The notes: a model not told the origin generated them from the letters alone. A stretch of DNA of 64,000 nt from Rhodocyclaceae bacterium (GCA_020248265.1 JADCHX010000004.1:663473-727472), one strand, 5' to 3'. Shown: positions 39,559 to 49,561, counted from the first letter of the stretch. Numbers and translations: made by a program.

Positions 39559-41000
39559 CGCGGCCCGCGCAGTCCGAACAGCCGGCGTATCCAGCGTTTC
39601 GCGGTCGGCGTCAGCGACGCCTTGAGCCGCTGGTCGGCCACCCGGCGGTTGATCTGCGTGAACGTCGGGTAGACATGGATCACGCCCGAGATGTCGGACG
39701 CTTTCATCTTCTTCGCCATCGCCAGCGCGTATTCCGCGATCGCCTCGCCGGCGTGGGCGCCGACCAGGGTTGCGCCGAGCAGGCGGCCCTTGCGGTCGGT
39801 GAGGATGCGCGCGAAGCCGTCGGTCTCGCCTTCGGCACGTGCGCGGTCGAGGTCCGCGAAATCGAACCGGTAGCGCTCGAAGGCCACGCCCTCGGCGGTT
39901 GCCTCGGCCTCGGACAGGCCGACGCGGGCGATCTCGGGTTCCGTGAACGTGCACCAGGGCACCACGCGCGACTCGACCTTCGCCGGCAGGTGGAACAGCG
40001 CATTGCGCAGCACGATGCCCGCATGGTGCTCGGCGACATGGGTGAACTGCTGCCGTCCGGCCGCGTCGCCTGCGACGTAGATGTCGCGGTTCGTGGTGCG
40101 CAGACTGTCGTCGTTCGTGATGCGCCCGTCGATGACTTCCACGCCAGCTTCGGCCAGGCCGAGTCCTTCGGTGTTGACCGCGCGTCCGGCCGCGACCAGC
40201 AGGTGCGTCGACTCGAGGCTGCCACTGGTGCCGTCGGCCCGTTCGAAGCGGGTGACGATCCGGCCCGCGCTGCCCGATACCTCGACCGGGGTCGCGCCGA
40301 GTTCGAACGCGACGCCGTCTCGTGCCAGCGATGCCTGCACCACGGCCGCCGCGTCGGCATCCTCGCGCATCAGCACCCGTGGCTCGCGGGCGATGACGGT
40401 GACCCGGGTGCCGAGCCGGACGAACGCCTGCGCGAGTTCGCAGCCGATCGGCCCGGCACCGATCACCACCAGCGATGGCACGTCTTCATCCAGCGAGAAC
40501 ACGGTTTCGTTGGTGAGGCAGGGCACTCGGTCGAGCCCGAGGATCGACGGCAGCACCGGCCGCGACCCGGTGGCCAGCACGAACCTGCGGGCGGTGATCT
40601 TCCGTCCGCCGGCCTCGAAGGTGCGCGGGTCGGTGAACGTGCCGGCTTCGAGCAGCACCTCTACGCCCAGCGAACGGAACCGCTCCGGGCTGTCGTGCGG
40701 TTCGATGCCGGCGATCACCTGCTGTACCCGGCGCATCACCTCGGGGATGCTGGCCGGGCCGCTGGCGGCGGGCGCCGGCAGGCCGTACCGGGCGGCGGCC
40801 TGGCGCTGGTGGAATACCTTTGCGCTCTTCAGCAGGGCCTTGCTCGGTACGCACCCGTAGTAGAGGCAGTCACCGCCGAGGCGATGCTTCTCGACAAGCA
40901 GTACTTTCGCGCCAAGGCCGGCGCCACCGGCTGCCACCACCAGGCCGGCGGCACCGCCGCCGATCACGCAAAGATCGTATTCGGGTTTCATCTCGCCCAT
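39555..41000 (-). CDS. Mercuric reductase-like pyridine nucleotide-disulfide oxidoreductase
   Basis: 481 residues (ATG 41000; ATG 40991 equally possible). FAD motif [22 protein letters not shown], redox-active C45-x4-C50 in [20 protein letters not shown] motif [23 protein letters not shown] motif [10 protein letters not shown] and dimerisation domain [14 protein letters not shown]. No N-terminal heavy-metal domain and no C-terminal Cys pair, so mercury reduction is unlikely; a dithiol-dependent oxidoreductase for the ArsS pathway is the likelier role. First gene of the seven-gene operon. Confidence 0.9.
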   Translation of the reverse strand: MGEMKPEYDLCVIGGGAAGLVVAAGGAGLGAKVLLVEKHRLGGDCLYYGCVPSKALLKSAKVFHQRQAAARYGLPAPAASGPASIPEVMRRVQQVIAGIEPHDSPERFRSLGVEVLLEAGTFTDPRTFEAGGRKITARRFVLATGSRPVLPSILGLDRVPCLTNETVFSLDEDVPSLVVIGAGPIGCELAQAFVRLGTRVTVIAREPRVLMREDADAAAVVQASLARDGVAFELGATPVEVSGSAGRIVTRFERADGTSGSLESTHLLVAAGRAVNTEGLGLAEAGVEVIDGRITNDDSLRTTNRDIYVAGDAAGRQQFTHVAEHHAGIVLRNALFHLPAKVESRVVPWCTFTEPEIARVGLSEAEATAEGVAFERYRFDFADLDRARAEGETDGFARILTDRKGRLLGATLVGAHAGEAIAEYALAMAKKMKASDISGVIHVYPTFTQINRRVADQRLKASLTPTAKRWIRRLFGLRGPR

Positions 41001-41039
41001 GGTACGGCCCTGCGGGCCGTCCGCAACAACTGCGCGCCT

Positions 41040-41068
41040 TTGCATTCCGCCCACGCATCCGCTATTCT
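41040..41068 (+). promoter_or_regulatory. Sigma-70-type promoter for rpsP-rimM-trmD-rplS
   Basis: TTGCAT (41040-41045) and TATTCT (41063-41068) are separated by 17 bases, 81 bases before the rpsP start. It lies in the gap divergent from the mercuric-reductase-like gene. No experimental support; called on consensus and place. Confidence 0.55.
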
Positions 41069-41148
41069 GTATGGCTTTTCAGCGGGATCCCGGCATGAGG
41101 GTTCCGGCCCTGAAAGTCCCATTTTTCACTTTCGAAGGCCAAGTCACC

Positions 41149-41436
41149 ATGGTAGTCATCCGTCTTTCGCGCGGTGGTTCGAAGAACCGCCCGTTTTACA
41201 ACATCGTCGTCGCCGACTCGCGTCGTCCGCGCGATGGCAAGTTCATCGAGCGCATCGGGTTCTACAACCCGAAGGCCTCCGAAAAGGAAGAGGGCCTGCG
41301 CGTCGCACTCGACCGTTTCGAACACTGGACGTCGCACGGCGCACAGCCTTCGGACACCGTCGTTCGCCTGACGAAGAAGTTCCGTGCCCTTCCGGCCGTC
41401 AGCGCAGCCAGTGCCGCAGCGCCGGCCGCCAGCTGA
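41149..41436 (+). CDS. rpsP: 30S ribosomal protein S16
   Basis: 95 residues. [25 protein letters not shown], then the [12 protein letters not shown] core, is diagnostic. The C-terminus ends in an Ala/Ser-rich tail. ATG 41149 is the family start; the longer frame to 40999 is not. First gene of the rpsP-rimM-trmD-rplS operon. Confidence 0.97.
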   Translation: MVVIRLSRGGSKNRPFYNIVVADSRRPRDGKFIERIGFYNPKASEKEEGLRVALDRFEHWTSHGAQPSDTVVRLTKKFRALPAVSAASAAAPAAS

Positions 41437-42046
41437 GCCGACCATCCCGGACACTTCGGCCGCTGCTGCGCCGGAACGATGGGTGGTGATGGGGCGCGTC
41501 GGTGCCCCATTCGGCGTGCAGGGTTGGGTTCGCATCCAGACGTACTCGAGCGACCCCGACACGCTGCTGGATCACGAGCGTTGGTGGATTCGTCGTGCGC
41601 CGGCGAGCGGCGTGGCATCGAGGCCGGGTGCCGCCGGTGTGGGGCTGGCGCATGCACAGTGGCGCGAAGTGGACGTGCTCGAGGCGCAGGGACACGGCAG
41701 CGGGTTGATCGCGCAACTGGACGGGATCGGCGATCGTGACCAGGCGGCGCTGGCCAATGGCATCGAGATCGGGCTGTTGCGCGATGACCTGCCGCCGCCG
41801 GAAGAAGATGAATTCTACTGGGAAGACCTGATCGGGCTCGACGCGGTCGACCCGGCCGGAACGAAGTTCGGTGTGGTCAGCGGCCTGCTCGAGGCGGGTG
41901 CGCATGACGTGCTGGTGATCGATACCCCGGGCCGAACGGCCGCGGGCAAGCCATTGCAGGTACTGGTGCCGTTCGTGGAACGGCATGTCGGTGAGGTCGA
42001 CCTCGCGAACAAGCGGGTCGTGGTTGATTGGGAAGAACCGGTCTGA
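41384..42046 (+). CDS. rimM: Ribosome maturation factor RimM
   Basis: Up to 220 residues. First beta strand and turn [25 protein letters not shown], then [15 protein letters not shown] at the start of the PRC-barrel and [22 protein letters not shown] at the end. RimM binds S19 and helps mature the 30S head. The start is unclear: GTG 41384 overlaps rpsP by 53 bases but has an AAGAAG site; GTG 41483 or ATG 41489 would begin at or inside the first beta strand. Confidence 0.9.
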   Translation: MPFRPSAQPVPQRRPPAEPTIPDTSAAAAPERWVVMGRVGAPFGVQGWVRIQTYSSDPDTLLDHERWWIRRAPASGVASRPGAAGVGLAHAQWREVDVLEAQGHGSGLIAQLDGIGDRDQAALANGIEIGLLRDDLPPPEEDEFYWEDLIGLDAVDPAGTKFGVVSGLLEAGAHDVLVIDTPGRTAAGKPLQVLVPFVERHVGEVDLANKRVVVDWEEPV

Positions 42047-42051
42047 GTCCA

Positions 42052-42840
42052 ATGCTGCAACTCGATGCGATCACGCTGTTCCCGGACATGTTCGATGCCC
42101 TGACTGAATCGGGCATCACCCGGCGCGCGCGCGAGGAACGCCGCTACCAGTTGATCTGCTGGAATCCGCGCGACTTCGCGCACGACAACTACCGCACGAT
42201 CGACGATCGCCCTTACGGCGGTGGTCCGGGCATGGTGATGATGGCAGCACCCCTCGAAGCGGCGCTGGAAGCCGCGCGCGATCGCCAGCGCAGCACCGGC
42301 GTGCGGCGCTCGCGGGTGATCCACCTGACGCCGCAGGGCACGCCGCTCACCCATCGCAAGGTGATGGAGCTGTCCGGCGAAGCCGGGCTCGTGATGTTCG
42401 GCGGCCGTTACGAAGGCGTCGATGAACGGGTGATCGAGCGGCTGGTCGACGACGAGGTGTCGATCGGCGATTTCGTCGTCTCCGGCGGTGAACTGCCGAT
42501 GATGATGCTGATGGACGGGGTGATCCGGCAACTGCCCGGGAGCCTGGGCGATGCCGATTCGGCGCGCCAGGAATCGTTCGTCGACGGGCTGCTCGACTGC
42601 CCGCACTACACCCGCCCTGAAGTCTACGAAGGCATTCCCGTGCCTTCGGTGCTGCTGTCGGGCGACCATGCCGCGATCTCGCGCTGGCGCCTGAAGCAGT
42701 CCCTCGGACGAACCTGGCAGCGCCGCCCCGACCTGATCGAGCGGCGCCGCCTCAACGAAAGCGAGACCCGGTTGCTCGACGAGTATCGTCGCGAGCATGC
42801 CGGCGTCGACCTGAAAGTCCCGCGCGAACGCGTGGGGTGA
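42052..42840 (+). CDS. trmD: tRNA (guanine-N1)-methyltransferase TrmD
   Basis: 262 residues from ATG 42052, five bases after rimM. SPOUT fold with the SAM-binding knot: [51 protein letters not shown] and [16 protein letters not shown]. It makes m1G37 in tRNA, preventing frameshifts. The catalytic Asp lies in the DSARQESF segment. Confidence 0.96.
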   Translation: MLQLDAITLFPDMFDALTESGITRRAREERRYQLICWNPRDFAHDNYRTIDDRPYGGGPGMVMMAAPLEAALEAARDRQRSTGVRRSRVIHLTPQGTPLTHRKVMELSGEAGLVMFGGRYEGVDERVIERLVDDEVSIGDFVVSGGELPMMMLMDGVIRQLPGSLGDADSARQESFVDGLLDCPHYTRPEVYEGIPVPSVLLSGDHAAISRWRLKQSLGRTWQRRPDLIERRRLNESETRLLDEYRREHAGVDLKVPRERVG

Positions 42841-42910
42841 TTGATCAACCGGCCGTGCATGTTGGCATCCCCTGATGCCCGAACCTCTGCCTGCCGCCAG
42901 GAGAAAAACA

Positions 42911-43330
42911 ATGGATCTGATCCAGCAGCTCGAACAGGAAGAAATCGCCCGCCTGGGCAAGAACATCCCGGCCTTCGCCCCCGGCGATACCGTGATCGTC
43001 AGCGTCAACGTGGTCGAGGGCGAGCGCAAGCGCGTTCAGGCATACGAGGGCGTGGTGATCGCCAAGCGCAACCGTGGCCTGAACTCGTCGTTCATCGTGC
43101 GCAAGGTGTCGTCTGGCGAAGGCGTGGAGCGTACGTTCCAGACCTACTCGCCGACCATCGCGAAGATCGAAGTGAAGCGCCGTGGCGACGTGCGCCGCGC
43201 CAAGCTCTACTACCTGCGCGATCGTTCCGGCAAGTCGGCGCGGATCCGCGAAAAGCTGGTCGCTCGCGTGCCGAAGGCTGCAGCTGCAGCAGCAGCCCCT
43301 GCCCCTGTCGAAGGCGGCGAGACTGCCTGA
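42911..43330 (+). CDS. rplS: 50S ribosomal protein L19
   Basis: 139 residues. [41 protein letters not shown] and [19 protein letters not shown] identify L19. ATG 42911 follows an AGGAGAAAA ribosome site. The C-terminal 25 residues are an Ala/Pro-rich extension. Confidence 0.97.
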   Translation: MDLIQQLEQEEIARLGKNIPAFAPGDTVIVSVNVVEGERKRVQAYEGVVIAKRNRGLNSSFIVRKVSSGEGVERTFQTYSPTIAKIEVKRRGDVRRAKLYYLRDRSGKSARIREKLVARVPKAAAAAAAPAPVEGGETA

Positions 43331-43346
43331 TCCGCGGCACGGGCGG

Positions 43347-44936
43347 GTGACGGCGTATCGCGTGCTGTACCTCGCCCGCAAGGTTGTACGGACGGCCGCC
43401 GCGGCACTGATCGCGGCCGCCGTCTGTGTCTCTTCGTCCGTGGCACAGGAACCGGTCCGGGACGCTCCGGACGCTCCGGACGCCCTGTCGGCTGCCCGGC
43501 GACTGCTCGCCGCCGGCACCCCCGCACTCGCGCTGCTTCGGATCGAGCGGTCACAGCATGCCCAGTCGCCGCGCTGGGCCGACTGGGAGGCGCTCAGGCT
43601 GTCGGCGCTGGCCGGGCTTGGACGGTGGCAGGACCTCACCGGGCGCGCCGAGTCGCTGCCGGCCTCGTCGACGCTGCCAGCGCCGTTCCTGCGTGCAGCC
43701 TGGCTGGCAGGCGCGGAGTCGGCGTTGCGGCTCGTCGACGCGGCAGCCCCTGCGACTGCCGCCGGCCCTGCTACCGGCAAGGGTTCGACGCCGATGCCCG
43801 ATGGCGCGCTCGCCGCAGCGCGCGCGCGCGCGCTGGCTGCGCGCGTGATCTGGTCCACGAGCCCGCCGGCCGACGAGGTCCGGCGTGCCCAGGTCGTGGT
43901 GATCGAAAGCCTTTTCGATGGGGGCGATGCTTCGTCCGGCTACCGGTCGATCCTGCGTTATCGCCAGGACCAGCCTTCGCCCGCGCCGGCCGTGAGCGCA
44001 CGGTTCGTGGCGCTGATGGCGGCGCACGGCATGGCTGCCGAGGCGCTGCCACTGCTGCCGCTGCTGCCGGATAACGATGCCGTGCGTATCGCGGTGCAGA
44101 TACGGCTCGGCCTGCTGCCGCCGCCGACGGCCACCGTCCGGGCGCGTGCCGCCGTGCAGCGACCAGCCATGGCCGGCGTCGGGGCGGCTGCCGCGCGTGA
44201 ATGGCTACTTCTGCGCAGCGCCTGCCAGGCGAACGGGGATGTCCTCGGGCTGGTCGGGGCGTCCGAGCGCGCGCTCGATGCGGATCCGATGGCCGCCGGT
44301 GCGGCCGAGGCCGCGCGCATGCTCTGGCGCGACTACCTGTCTGCGGCGCCCGCAGTCGCCAATCGCGAGCAGTTGCTGGTCGGCGACACGTTCGGCTGGT
44401 CCGATGCGGCGGCGCGGTTGGTCGGCCGCGACCCGCTTGCCGCACGAGTGCTGTTCGCGCAGCTCTCGCTGCATGCGCCGGAGCCCGACCTGCGCGCGAG
44501 TGCAAGGCTGCAACTGGTCTGGCTGCTGCGGGAGGCCGGGCTTGGTGGTACTGCGGCGCGCTTGTTCCTCGACCGAGAAGCCTTCGATCCGACGCTGCAT
44601 GCGGCCGACCTGCGGCGCCTGCTGGGCGAGGCCGCCGCTGCGCGACGTTTGCATGCGCTGGCCGCGGACTTCCGGCGGGGACTGACACCGCGGCCAGGCG
44701 AGGACGTCGATGAGTTCCGGATCGCCGGCGCGGAGGTGCAGGCGCGCGCGGCGCTGCTCGACGATGCGCTGCAGGGCGTGCTCGCGATGTTTGCCGGTCC
44801 GCGCACGGCGGCACTGCAGCCGGCGCTCCTCGCGCGGGTACATGCGCTCGCCGACCTGTTCGCCGACGCCGGCGAGGCGGCCGGTGCGGCACGCATCCGC
44901 GAAGTGGCAGGTCCGGTGCCGATGCGGCGACCGTGA
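43347..44936 (+). CDS. Exported Ala-rich helical protein of unknown function
   Basis: 529 residues from GTG 43347, 16 bases after rplS. A signal peptide (about 16-35, TAAAALIAAAVCVSSSVAQ) is followed by an almost wholly helical, Ala- and Leu-rich protein with repeating short helices that resemble TPR/Sel1 solenoids (LSAARRLLAAGTPALALLRIE, for example). I find no catalytic motif or named domain. A 9-base tandem repeat (GACGCTCCG, 43461-43478) encodes DAPDAP just after the signal peptide. It may be a periplasmic scaffold or a secreted protein. Confidence 0.65.
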   Translation: MTAYRVLYLARKVVRTAAAALIAAAVCVSSSVAQEPVRDAPDAPDALSAARRLLAAGTPALALLRIERSQHAQSPRWADWEALRLSALAGLGRWQDLTGRAESLPASSTLPAPFLRAAWLAGAESALRLVDAAAPATAAGPATGKGSTPMPDGALAAARARALAARVIWSTSPPADEVRRAQVVVIESLFDGGDASSGYRSILRYRQDQPSPAPAVSARFVALMAAHGMAAEALPLLPLLPDNDAVRIAVQIRLGLLPPPTATVRARAAVQRPAMAGVGAAAAREWLLLRSACQANGDVLGLVGASERALDADPMAAGAAEAARMLWRDYLSAAPAVANREQLLVGDTFGWSDAAARLVGRDPLAARVLFAQLSLHAPEPDLRASARLQLVWLLREAGLGGTAARLFLDREAFDPTLHAADLRRLLGEAAAARRLHALAADFRRGLTPRPGEDVDEFRIAGAEVQARAALLDDALQGVLAMFAGPRTAALQPALLARVHALADLFADAGEAAGAARIREVAGPVPMRRP

Positions 44937-45011
44937 TTGCTATGATCCCGCAGGGTTGAACACGGCGGTGCTGCAAGAGCGGCGCGCCGTACACGAACAG
45001 GAGCAGCACCG

Positions 45012-46655
45012 ATGGTACAGGCCAGGGGGTCGCGTGGAGCGGACGTGCTTGCGGCGAGCCTTGCTCGCGCCGGGGTACGCCGCGTGTTCTCGCTGTCGGG
45101 CAACCACATCATGGCCCTCTACGACGCGCTGCTCGACGTGGACATTCCGGTCGTCCACGTACGCCACGAAGGCGCAGCGGTACACATGGCGGATGCCTGG
45201 GCACGCCTCACGGGTGAGGTCGGCGTGGCCCTGCTGACCGGAGGCCCGGGTCATGCCAACGGCGTGTCCGCGCTGTATACCGCTGGCGCGTCTGAATCGC
45301 CCGTGGTCCTGCTGTCCGGGCAGGCACCGCTCGGGCAACTCGGCCGCGGTGCCTTCCAGGAGATGGACCAGGTGGCGCTCGCCGCACCGCTGGTCAAGCA
45401 GTCGACCTGCGCGAGCTCGCCGCAGGCGGTCGGGCGCGAGTTCGCGCAGGCGGTCGGCGTGGCGCGCAGCGGCCGGCCCGGGCCGGTCTACCTGTCCCTG
45501 CCGTCGGACGTGCTCGAGGATGCCTGCGCGGATCCGGCAGCAGCGCTGCCGGACGCCGGCGCGTTCGATGCATCGCCGCTGCCGCTGTCCGCGCTCGCCG
45601 CCGGCCAGGTGATCGCTGCCCTGCGCGCGGCTGCGCGCCCGCTGGTGATCACCGGTCCGGCATCGATGACCCGTCCGGGGCGCGCCCGCGCCGCTGCCCT
45701 TGAGCGGGCGGCTGGCGTACCCGTGGTCGGGATGGAGAGTCCGCGCGGGGTGAACGATCCCAGCCTCGGTGCATTCTCCGAGGTGCTGGCCAGCGCCGAC
45801 CTCGTCGTGCTGGTCGGCAAGCCGGTCGACTTCACGCTGAAGCTCGGCGCGGCGATCCCGAAGGGCGTGCCGGTCATCGTGATCGATCCGGAGCCGGTGC
45901 TGATCGAGCGCGCGCAGCGAGCGCTTGGCCCGCAGCGGGTGGTGATGTCGGCGCTCGCGGATGCCGCGTCCGCGCTCGAGGCGCTCACCGCGGCCGCGGC
46001 GGGCGCCGCCCCGGCCGCGGGCGGCTGGTACGCCGAAGTCCGCAAGGCGATCGACTGGCGCCCGGCATCCTGGGCGACCGTGGTTGCCGGCACTCCGGGG
46101 ATGCTGCATCCGGTCGAAATGTGCCGGGCGATCCAGCCGCTGCTCGATGCGCATCCCGATGCGGTGCTGGTCGCCGACGGCGGCGAGATCGGGCAATGGG
46201 CGCAGGCCTGCCTGAAGGCGCCGAACCGCGTGATCAACGGCGTGGCCGGATCTATCGGCTCATCGCTGCCGTTCGCGCTCGCCGCCCGACTCGCCGTGCC
46301 CGATGCACCGGTGGTGGCGGTGCTCGGCGACGGCACCTTCGGTTTTCATCCCGCCGAGTTCGATACCGCGGTGCGGGAGGGCGCGCCGTTCGTGTCGGTG
46401 GTCGGCAACGACCAGTGCTGGAATGCCGAGCACCAGATCCAGTTGCGCGAGTACGGGCGCGAGCGCGCGCTCGGTTGCGAACTGCTGGCCACGCGCTACG
46501 ATCAGGTCGCTGCAGCGTTCGGCGGGCACGGCGAATGGGTGACCGACGGTGGGGTGATGCCGGAGGCGCTCGCGCGTGCCGTGGCCTCCGCACGGCCGTC
46601 GTGCGTGAACGTGATGATCGAACGCCTGCCAGCGCCTGTCTTCTCGCGCCGCTAG
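45012..46655 (+). CDS. Thiamine-diphosphate-dependent enzyme, acetolactate synthase-like family
   Basis: 547 residues in the three-domain ThDP layout. The catalytic Glu is E53 (HVRHEGAAVHMADAW), GGPGHANGVSALYTA follows, the middle domain spans about 190-330, and the ThDP/Mg motif runs from LGDGTFGFHP to VVGNDQCW (about 437-468). FAD-binding features of true acetolactate synthase are not obvious. Substrate unknown; it may be a decarboxylase or carboligase. A TATGAT -10 (44941-44946) lies upstream with a weak -35, and an AGGAG site precedes the ATG. Confidence 0.85.
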   Translation: MVQARGSRGADVLAASLARAGVRRVFSLSGNHIMALYDALLDVDIPVVHVRHEGAAVHMADAWARLTGEVGVALLTGGPGHANGVSALYTAGASESPVVLLSGQAPLGQLGRGAFQEMDQVALAAPLVKQSTCASSPQAVGREFAQAVGVARSGRPGPVYLSLPSDVLEDACADPAAALPDAGAFDASPLPLSALAAGQVIAALRAAARPLVITGPASMTRPGRARAAALERAAGVPVVGMESPRGVNDPSLGAFSEVLASADLVVLVGKPVDFTLKLGAAIPKGVPVIVIDPEPVLIERAQRALGPQRVVMSALADAASALEALTAAAAGAAPAAGGWYAEVRKAIDWRPASWATVVAGTPGMLHPVEMCRAIQPLLDAHPDAVLVADGGEIGQWAQACLKAPNRVINGVAGSIGSSLPFALAARLAVPDAPVVAVLGDGTFGFHPAEFDTAVREGAPFVSVVGNDQCWNAEHQIQLREYGRERALGCELLATRYDQVAAAFGGHGEWVTDGGVMPEALARAVASARPSCVNVMIERLPAPVFSRR

Positions 46656-46677
46656 CGCGGCAGGATGCGGCCGCGCT
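46654..46677. terminator. GC-rich hairpin between convergent genes
   Basis: AGCGCGGC (46654-46661) and GCCGCGCT (46670-46677) form an 8-bp stem with an 8-base loop, in the 27-base gap between the ThDP enzyme and the DUF1501 gene, both of which end here. A bidirectional terminator is likely, although no T-run is seen. Confidence 0.5.
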
Positions 46678-46682
46678 GACGC

Positions 46683-47948
46683 TCAGCCGCGGCGGACAAT
46701 CCCGTCGAGCGAGGCATCCCAGGCAGCGCCGGGGAACAGATCGGCGAGCCTGTTCTCCGGCAGCCGGAAGATGCGCGCGAGCGGTTGTGCAATCACTGCC
46801 CGGAAGTCGTGCAGGACGGGCAGGTCCCGACCCTCGTTCAGGCTCCCCGGTGCCAGCCCTTCCCACTGGCCGTGCACCCGCCCGCCGGCCACCTCGCGCC
46901 CGATCATCCACAGCGCATTGCCGCGGCCATGGTCGGTTCCGCGCGAGCCGTTCTCGGCGCTGGTGCGGCCGAACTCGCTGAACACCAGCACCAGGTCGCC
47001 CGGACGGTCGAAGTTGTTCCGCAGCTGGACCAGCGCAGTCGCGAGATTGGCAAGACGCGTCGCCAGCAGTCCGGTGGCGGCGCCCTGGTTCACATGGGTG
47101 TCCCAGCCACCGGCGGACAGGAAGCCGATGCGCAGTGCGGCATCGGCGCGCATCAGCGCAGCCAGCTGCTGCGCGTCACGGGCAAGGCCTGCCGGGCTGG
47201 CCGCCCCGTTGTCGGCGGCAGCCATCTCGGTCGCGAGTTCCTTCGACGTCATCAGGCGGCTCTCGACGCCCTGGCGGAACGCGCGCGATAGCCGGTCGTC
47301 GCCGGAGTACAGGTCGAGCAGCGCGTCGCGCGTACCGTCGTTGCCGATCACGCCGGCGCGCGCCGCGGCCTGTCCGCGCGGGATCAGGCGTGCCCGCATC
47401 GGTCCGGACAGGATATGCGGGTTGGCTTCACCAACGCCGATCAGCCGCGGTGCCCCCGAGCGCGCCGGATCGATCGCCGCCAGCCGGTTGAGCCAGCCGG
47501 GCGAGCCGCTCGACTGGCCAGGCAGGCCGGTCTCCCAGTGGTACTGGGCTTCGAAATGCGAACGTGTCCGGTTCGGCGATCCGGCGGCCGGGATTACCGC
47601 CAGTGATCCGTCGTTCCACATCGGCAGCAGTGGCGCCAGCGCAGGGTGCAGCGCGAAGCGCCGGTCCAGCTCGATCGCGGTCGACGCGGTGCCGTCGGGC
47701 GCCGCGACTGCGATGGTCGGACGCAGTTTCGCGTAATCCGGGTCGGACCATGGCACCAGTGCGGACAACCCGTCGTATGCGCCGCGCAGGAACACGACGA
47801 CCAGCCGGCCACGCTCCAGCGCCGGTGCCGTCTGCGCGAATGCCCGGGGTGCGGCGGCGAGACCTGCGCCGGCGAGCAGCCCGCCGAGCAGCCGTCGGCG
47901 ATCAGGTGCGTGACCGTCGGCAACCAGCGTGTCGTCGGTCGCGTTCAT
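46683..47948 (-). CDS. DUF1501 exported protein (Tat substrate)
   Basis: 421 residues. A twin-arginine signal (RRRLLGGLLAGAGLAAAPRAFA) is followed by a sulfatase/alkaline-phosphatase-like domain: LVVVFLRGAYDGLSALVP, WDTHVNQ, LVLVFSEFGRTSAENGSRGTDHG. The SEFGR and GTDHG motifs are typical of DUF1501. No reaction is established. It overlaps the DUF1800 gene (ATGA), with which it usually occurs. Confidence 0.88.
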   Translation of the reverse strand: MNATDDTLVADGHAPDRRRLLGGLLAGAGLAAAPRAFAQTAPALERGRLVVVFLRGAYDGLSALVPWSDPDYAKLRPTIAVAAPDGTASTAIELDRRFALHPALAPLLPMWNDGSLAVIPAAGSPNRTRSHFEAQYHWETGLPGQSSGSPGWLNRLAAIDPARSGAPRLIGVGEANPHILSGPMRARLIPRGQAAARAGVIGNDGTRDALLDLYSGDDRLSRAFRQGVESRLMTSKELATEMAAADNGAASPAGLARDAQQLAALMRADAALRIGFLSAGGWDTHVNQGAATGLLATRLANLATALVQLRNNFDRPGDLVLVFSEFGRTSAENGSRGTDHGRGNALWMIGREVAGGRVHGQWEGLAPGSLNEGRDLPVLHDFRAVIAQPLARIFRLPENRLADLFPGAAWDASLDGIVRRG

Positions 47949-49561
47949 TTGCGCATGAAATCGGGTGCGGCCAGCGCCAGCGCGGCCCGCGACGCGGCCG
48001 GTACCTTCCGGATGCGCTCGCGCGTGCGTTCGTCGTAGAAGCCGAGCAACTGCTCCGGTTCGCCCATACCGCGTGCCAGGGCGGCGGCAAGATCGGCGCG
48101 GCGCGTGAGCGACTCCGGTGACAGCCAGGTCGCGGCGTCGGTGCCGTAGCCGTCCGGCGTCTGCCATCCATTCACTGGCTGGCCGGCGGCTGCGAGGAAG
48201 CCGAGCGCGAGCCCGATGGCGGGCGCGGCTGCGGCATTGCCGGCTGCGGCGGTCCGGGCAGATGCGCCCAGTGCGGAGCAGGCAAAATCGTAAGGCGTCT
48301 TGAACAGTTCGTTCGCGGGGTCCCAGAACTCGGGCGATGCCACCAGCTGGCGCATCACCCCCCGCAGGTCACCGTTGCCCGCCAGGTAGGCCGCGGCCAG
48401 CCGGTCGACCAGCGCGCGCGGCGGCTCGTCTGCCACGAAGAACCGGGCCAGGCGCAGCGCGATCCTGCGCGCGGTGGCCGGGCGCGATGCGAGCAGTGCG
48501 ATCGCCTCGACGCCTTCGCGCTCGCCCTGGGCGGAACCCGGGCCGCCGAAGCGCCGGCCGAGCACCGTCTTCTCGCCGCCGTCGTGCAGGCGGGGTGCGA
48601 AGCGGAAACCGGAGGGCGCGCCCGGATCGACGGTCCAGCCGGTGAGCACGCGCGCCAGTTCGCGTACGTCCTGCTGGGTGTAGCCACCATCGACCCCGAG
48701 TGTGTGCAGCTCCAACAGTTCGCGCGCGTAGTTCTCGTTCAACCCGCGCACGGTGCCACGCGGCCCTGGCGTACCGTCGGCCACGTTCTGGTTCTGGTCG
48801 AGGTAGAACAGCATCGCGGGATGGCGCGCGCTCGCCAGCAGCAGATCCTCGAAGCGGCCGAGCACGTTCGGACGTATCGCGTGGACCGCGTAATGGCCGG
48901 TGAACGGACGCACGGTAGCCCGTCCGACGAACACGTTCAGGTGGTTGAACCAGAACTCGGTCAATCGCGACAGCAGGGGATTCTCGACCGCCGGATCGGA
49001 GCAGCTCAGTATCCGCCACGCGGCAGCCTGTTGTGCGCTGGTGCGCACGAACGACGGCGGCTGTGCAGCCGGTTCCCGTGACGCAGCCGGTGTCTGTGGC
49101 GCAGGCGGTGCCGCAGCAAACGGCCTGCCCGCTTCGGCGGCGCCTGCGGCCGCTGCATTGTTCGCGCGCTGCCGCGCCTCGCGCTCGCGCCGTACCTCTG
49201 CGAACACGTCGGGCAAGGGCGCGGTCACCTGCGACAGCTGCTCGGGTATGCGGGCCGGTTGCAGGCTCGCCTCGAACGCGCGGTCGACTTCGTCCAGCGC
49301 CCAGCCGCGCGGGCCGCCGGGATGCGCCCGCATGACCGCGACCTGCTGCTCCGACGGCCAGTAGCCCAGGCGCGAAGCCGCGCGCCAGATCGCTTGCTGC
49401 TCGGTCAGCGCGGGGGCGGGCGGTGCTGCAGCGCTTGCCAGTCGGGTCGCGTCCGGCAGGCCCGGCAGGCCCAGCAGCATCAGCAGGGCCATACACGACC
49501 GTCCGAAGAAGGATGGCGCGCGCGTGGTTGTTCCGGGCTGGGCGGTTGACGTCAAGGGCAT
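47945..49561 (-). CDS. DUF1800 exported protein
   Basis: 538 residues. Signal peptide (about 23-48), a helical N-terminal region, an Ala/Pro-rich linker (about 135-172), then the DUF1800 core: LTEFWFNHLNVF, LNENYARELLELHTLGVDGGYTQQDVRELARVLTGW and RIALRLARFFVAD. Function unknown. Translationally coupled to the DUF1501 gene downstream and divergent from the TauD-type gene across a 184-base gap. Confidence 0.88.
   Translation of the reverse strand: MPLTSTAQPGTTTRAPSFFGRSCMALLMLLGLPGLPDATRLASAAAPPAPALTEQQAIWRAASRLGYWPSEQQVAVMRAHPGGPRGWALDEVDRAFEASLQPARIPEQLSQVTAPLPDVFAEVRREREARQRANNAAAAGAAEAGRPFAAAPPAPQTPAASREPAAQPPSFVRTSAQQAAAWRILSCSDPAVENPLLSRLTEFWFNHLNVFVGRATVRPFTGHYAVHAIRPNVLGRFEDLLLASARHPAMLFYLDQNQNVADGTPGPRGTVRGLNENYARELLELHTLGVDGGYTQQDVRELARVLTGWTVDPGAPSGFRFAPRLHDGGEKTVLGRRFGGPGSAQGEREGVEAIALLASRPATARRIALRLARFFVADEPPRALVDRLAAAYLAGNGDLRGVMRQLVASPEFWDPANELFKTPYDFACSALGASARTAAAGNAAAAPAIGLALGFLAAAGQPVNGWQTPDGYGTDAATWLSPESLTRRADLAAALARGMGEPEQLLGFYDERTRERIRKVPAASRAALALAAPDFMRK

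Noticed and set aside
39555-41000. True mercuric reductase (MerA)
   Set aside because: No N-terminal metal-binding domain, no C-terminal Cys pair, no mer genes; the ArsS context explains it better.
43805-43850. GCGCGC run as a functional repeat
   Set aside because: Encodes Ala/Arg in a continuous frame; ordinary low-complexity in GC-rich coding DNA.
45012-46655. ThDP enzyme as sulfoacetaldehyde acetyltransferase (Xsc) or sulfopyruvate decarboxylase, joining the sulfonate operon
   Set aside because: It looks like a general acetolactate-synthase relative, lacks the Xsc-type start, is shorter than Xsc, and lies 5 kb away in another transcription unit.
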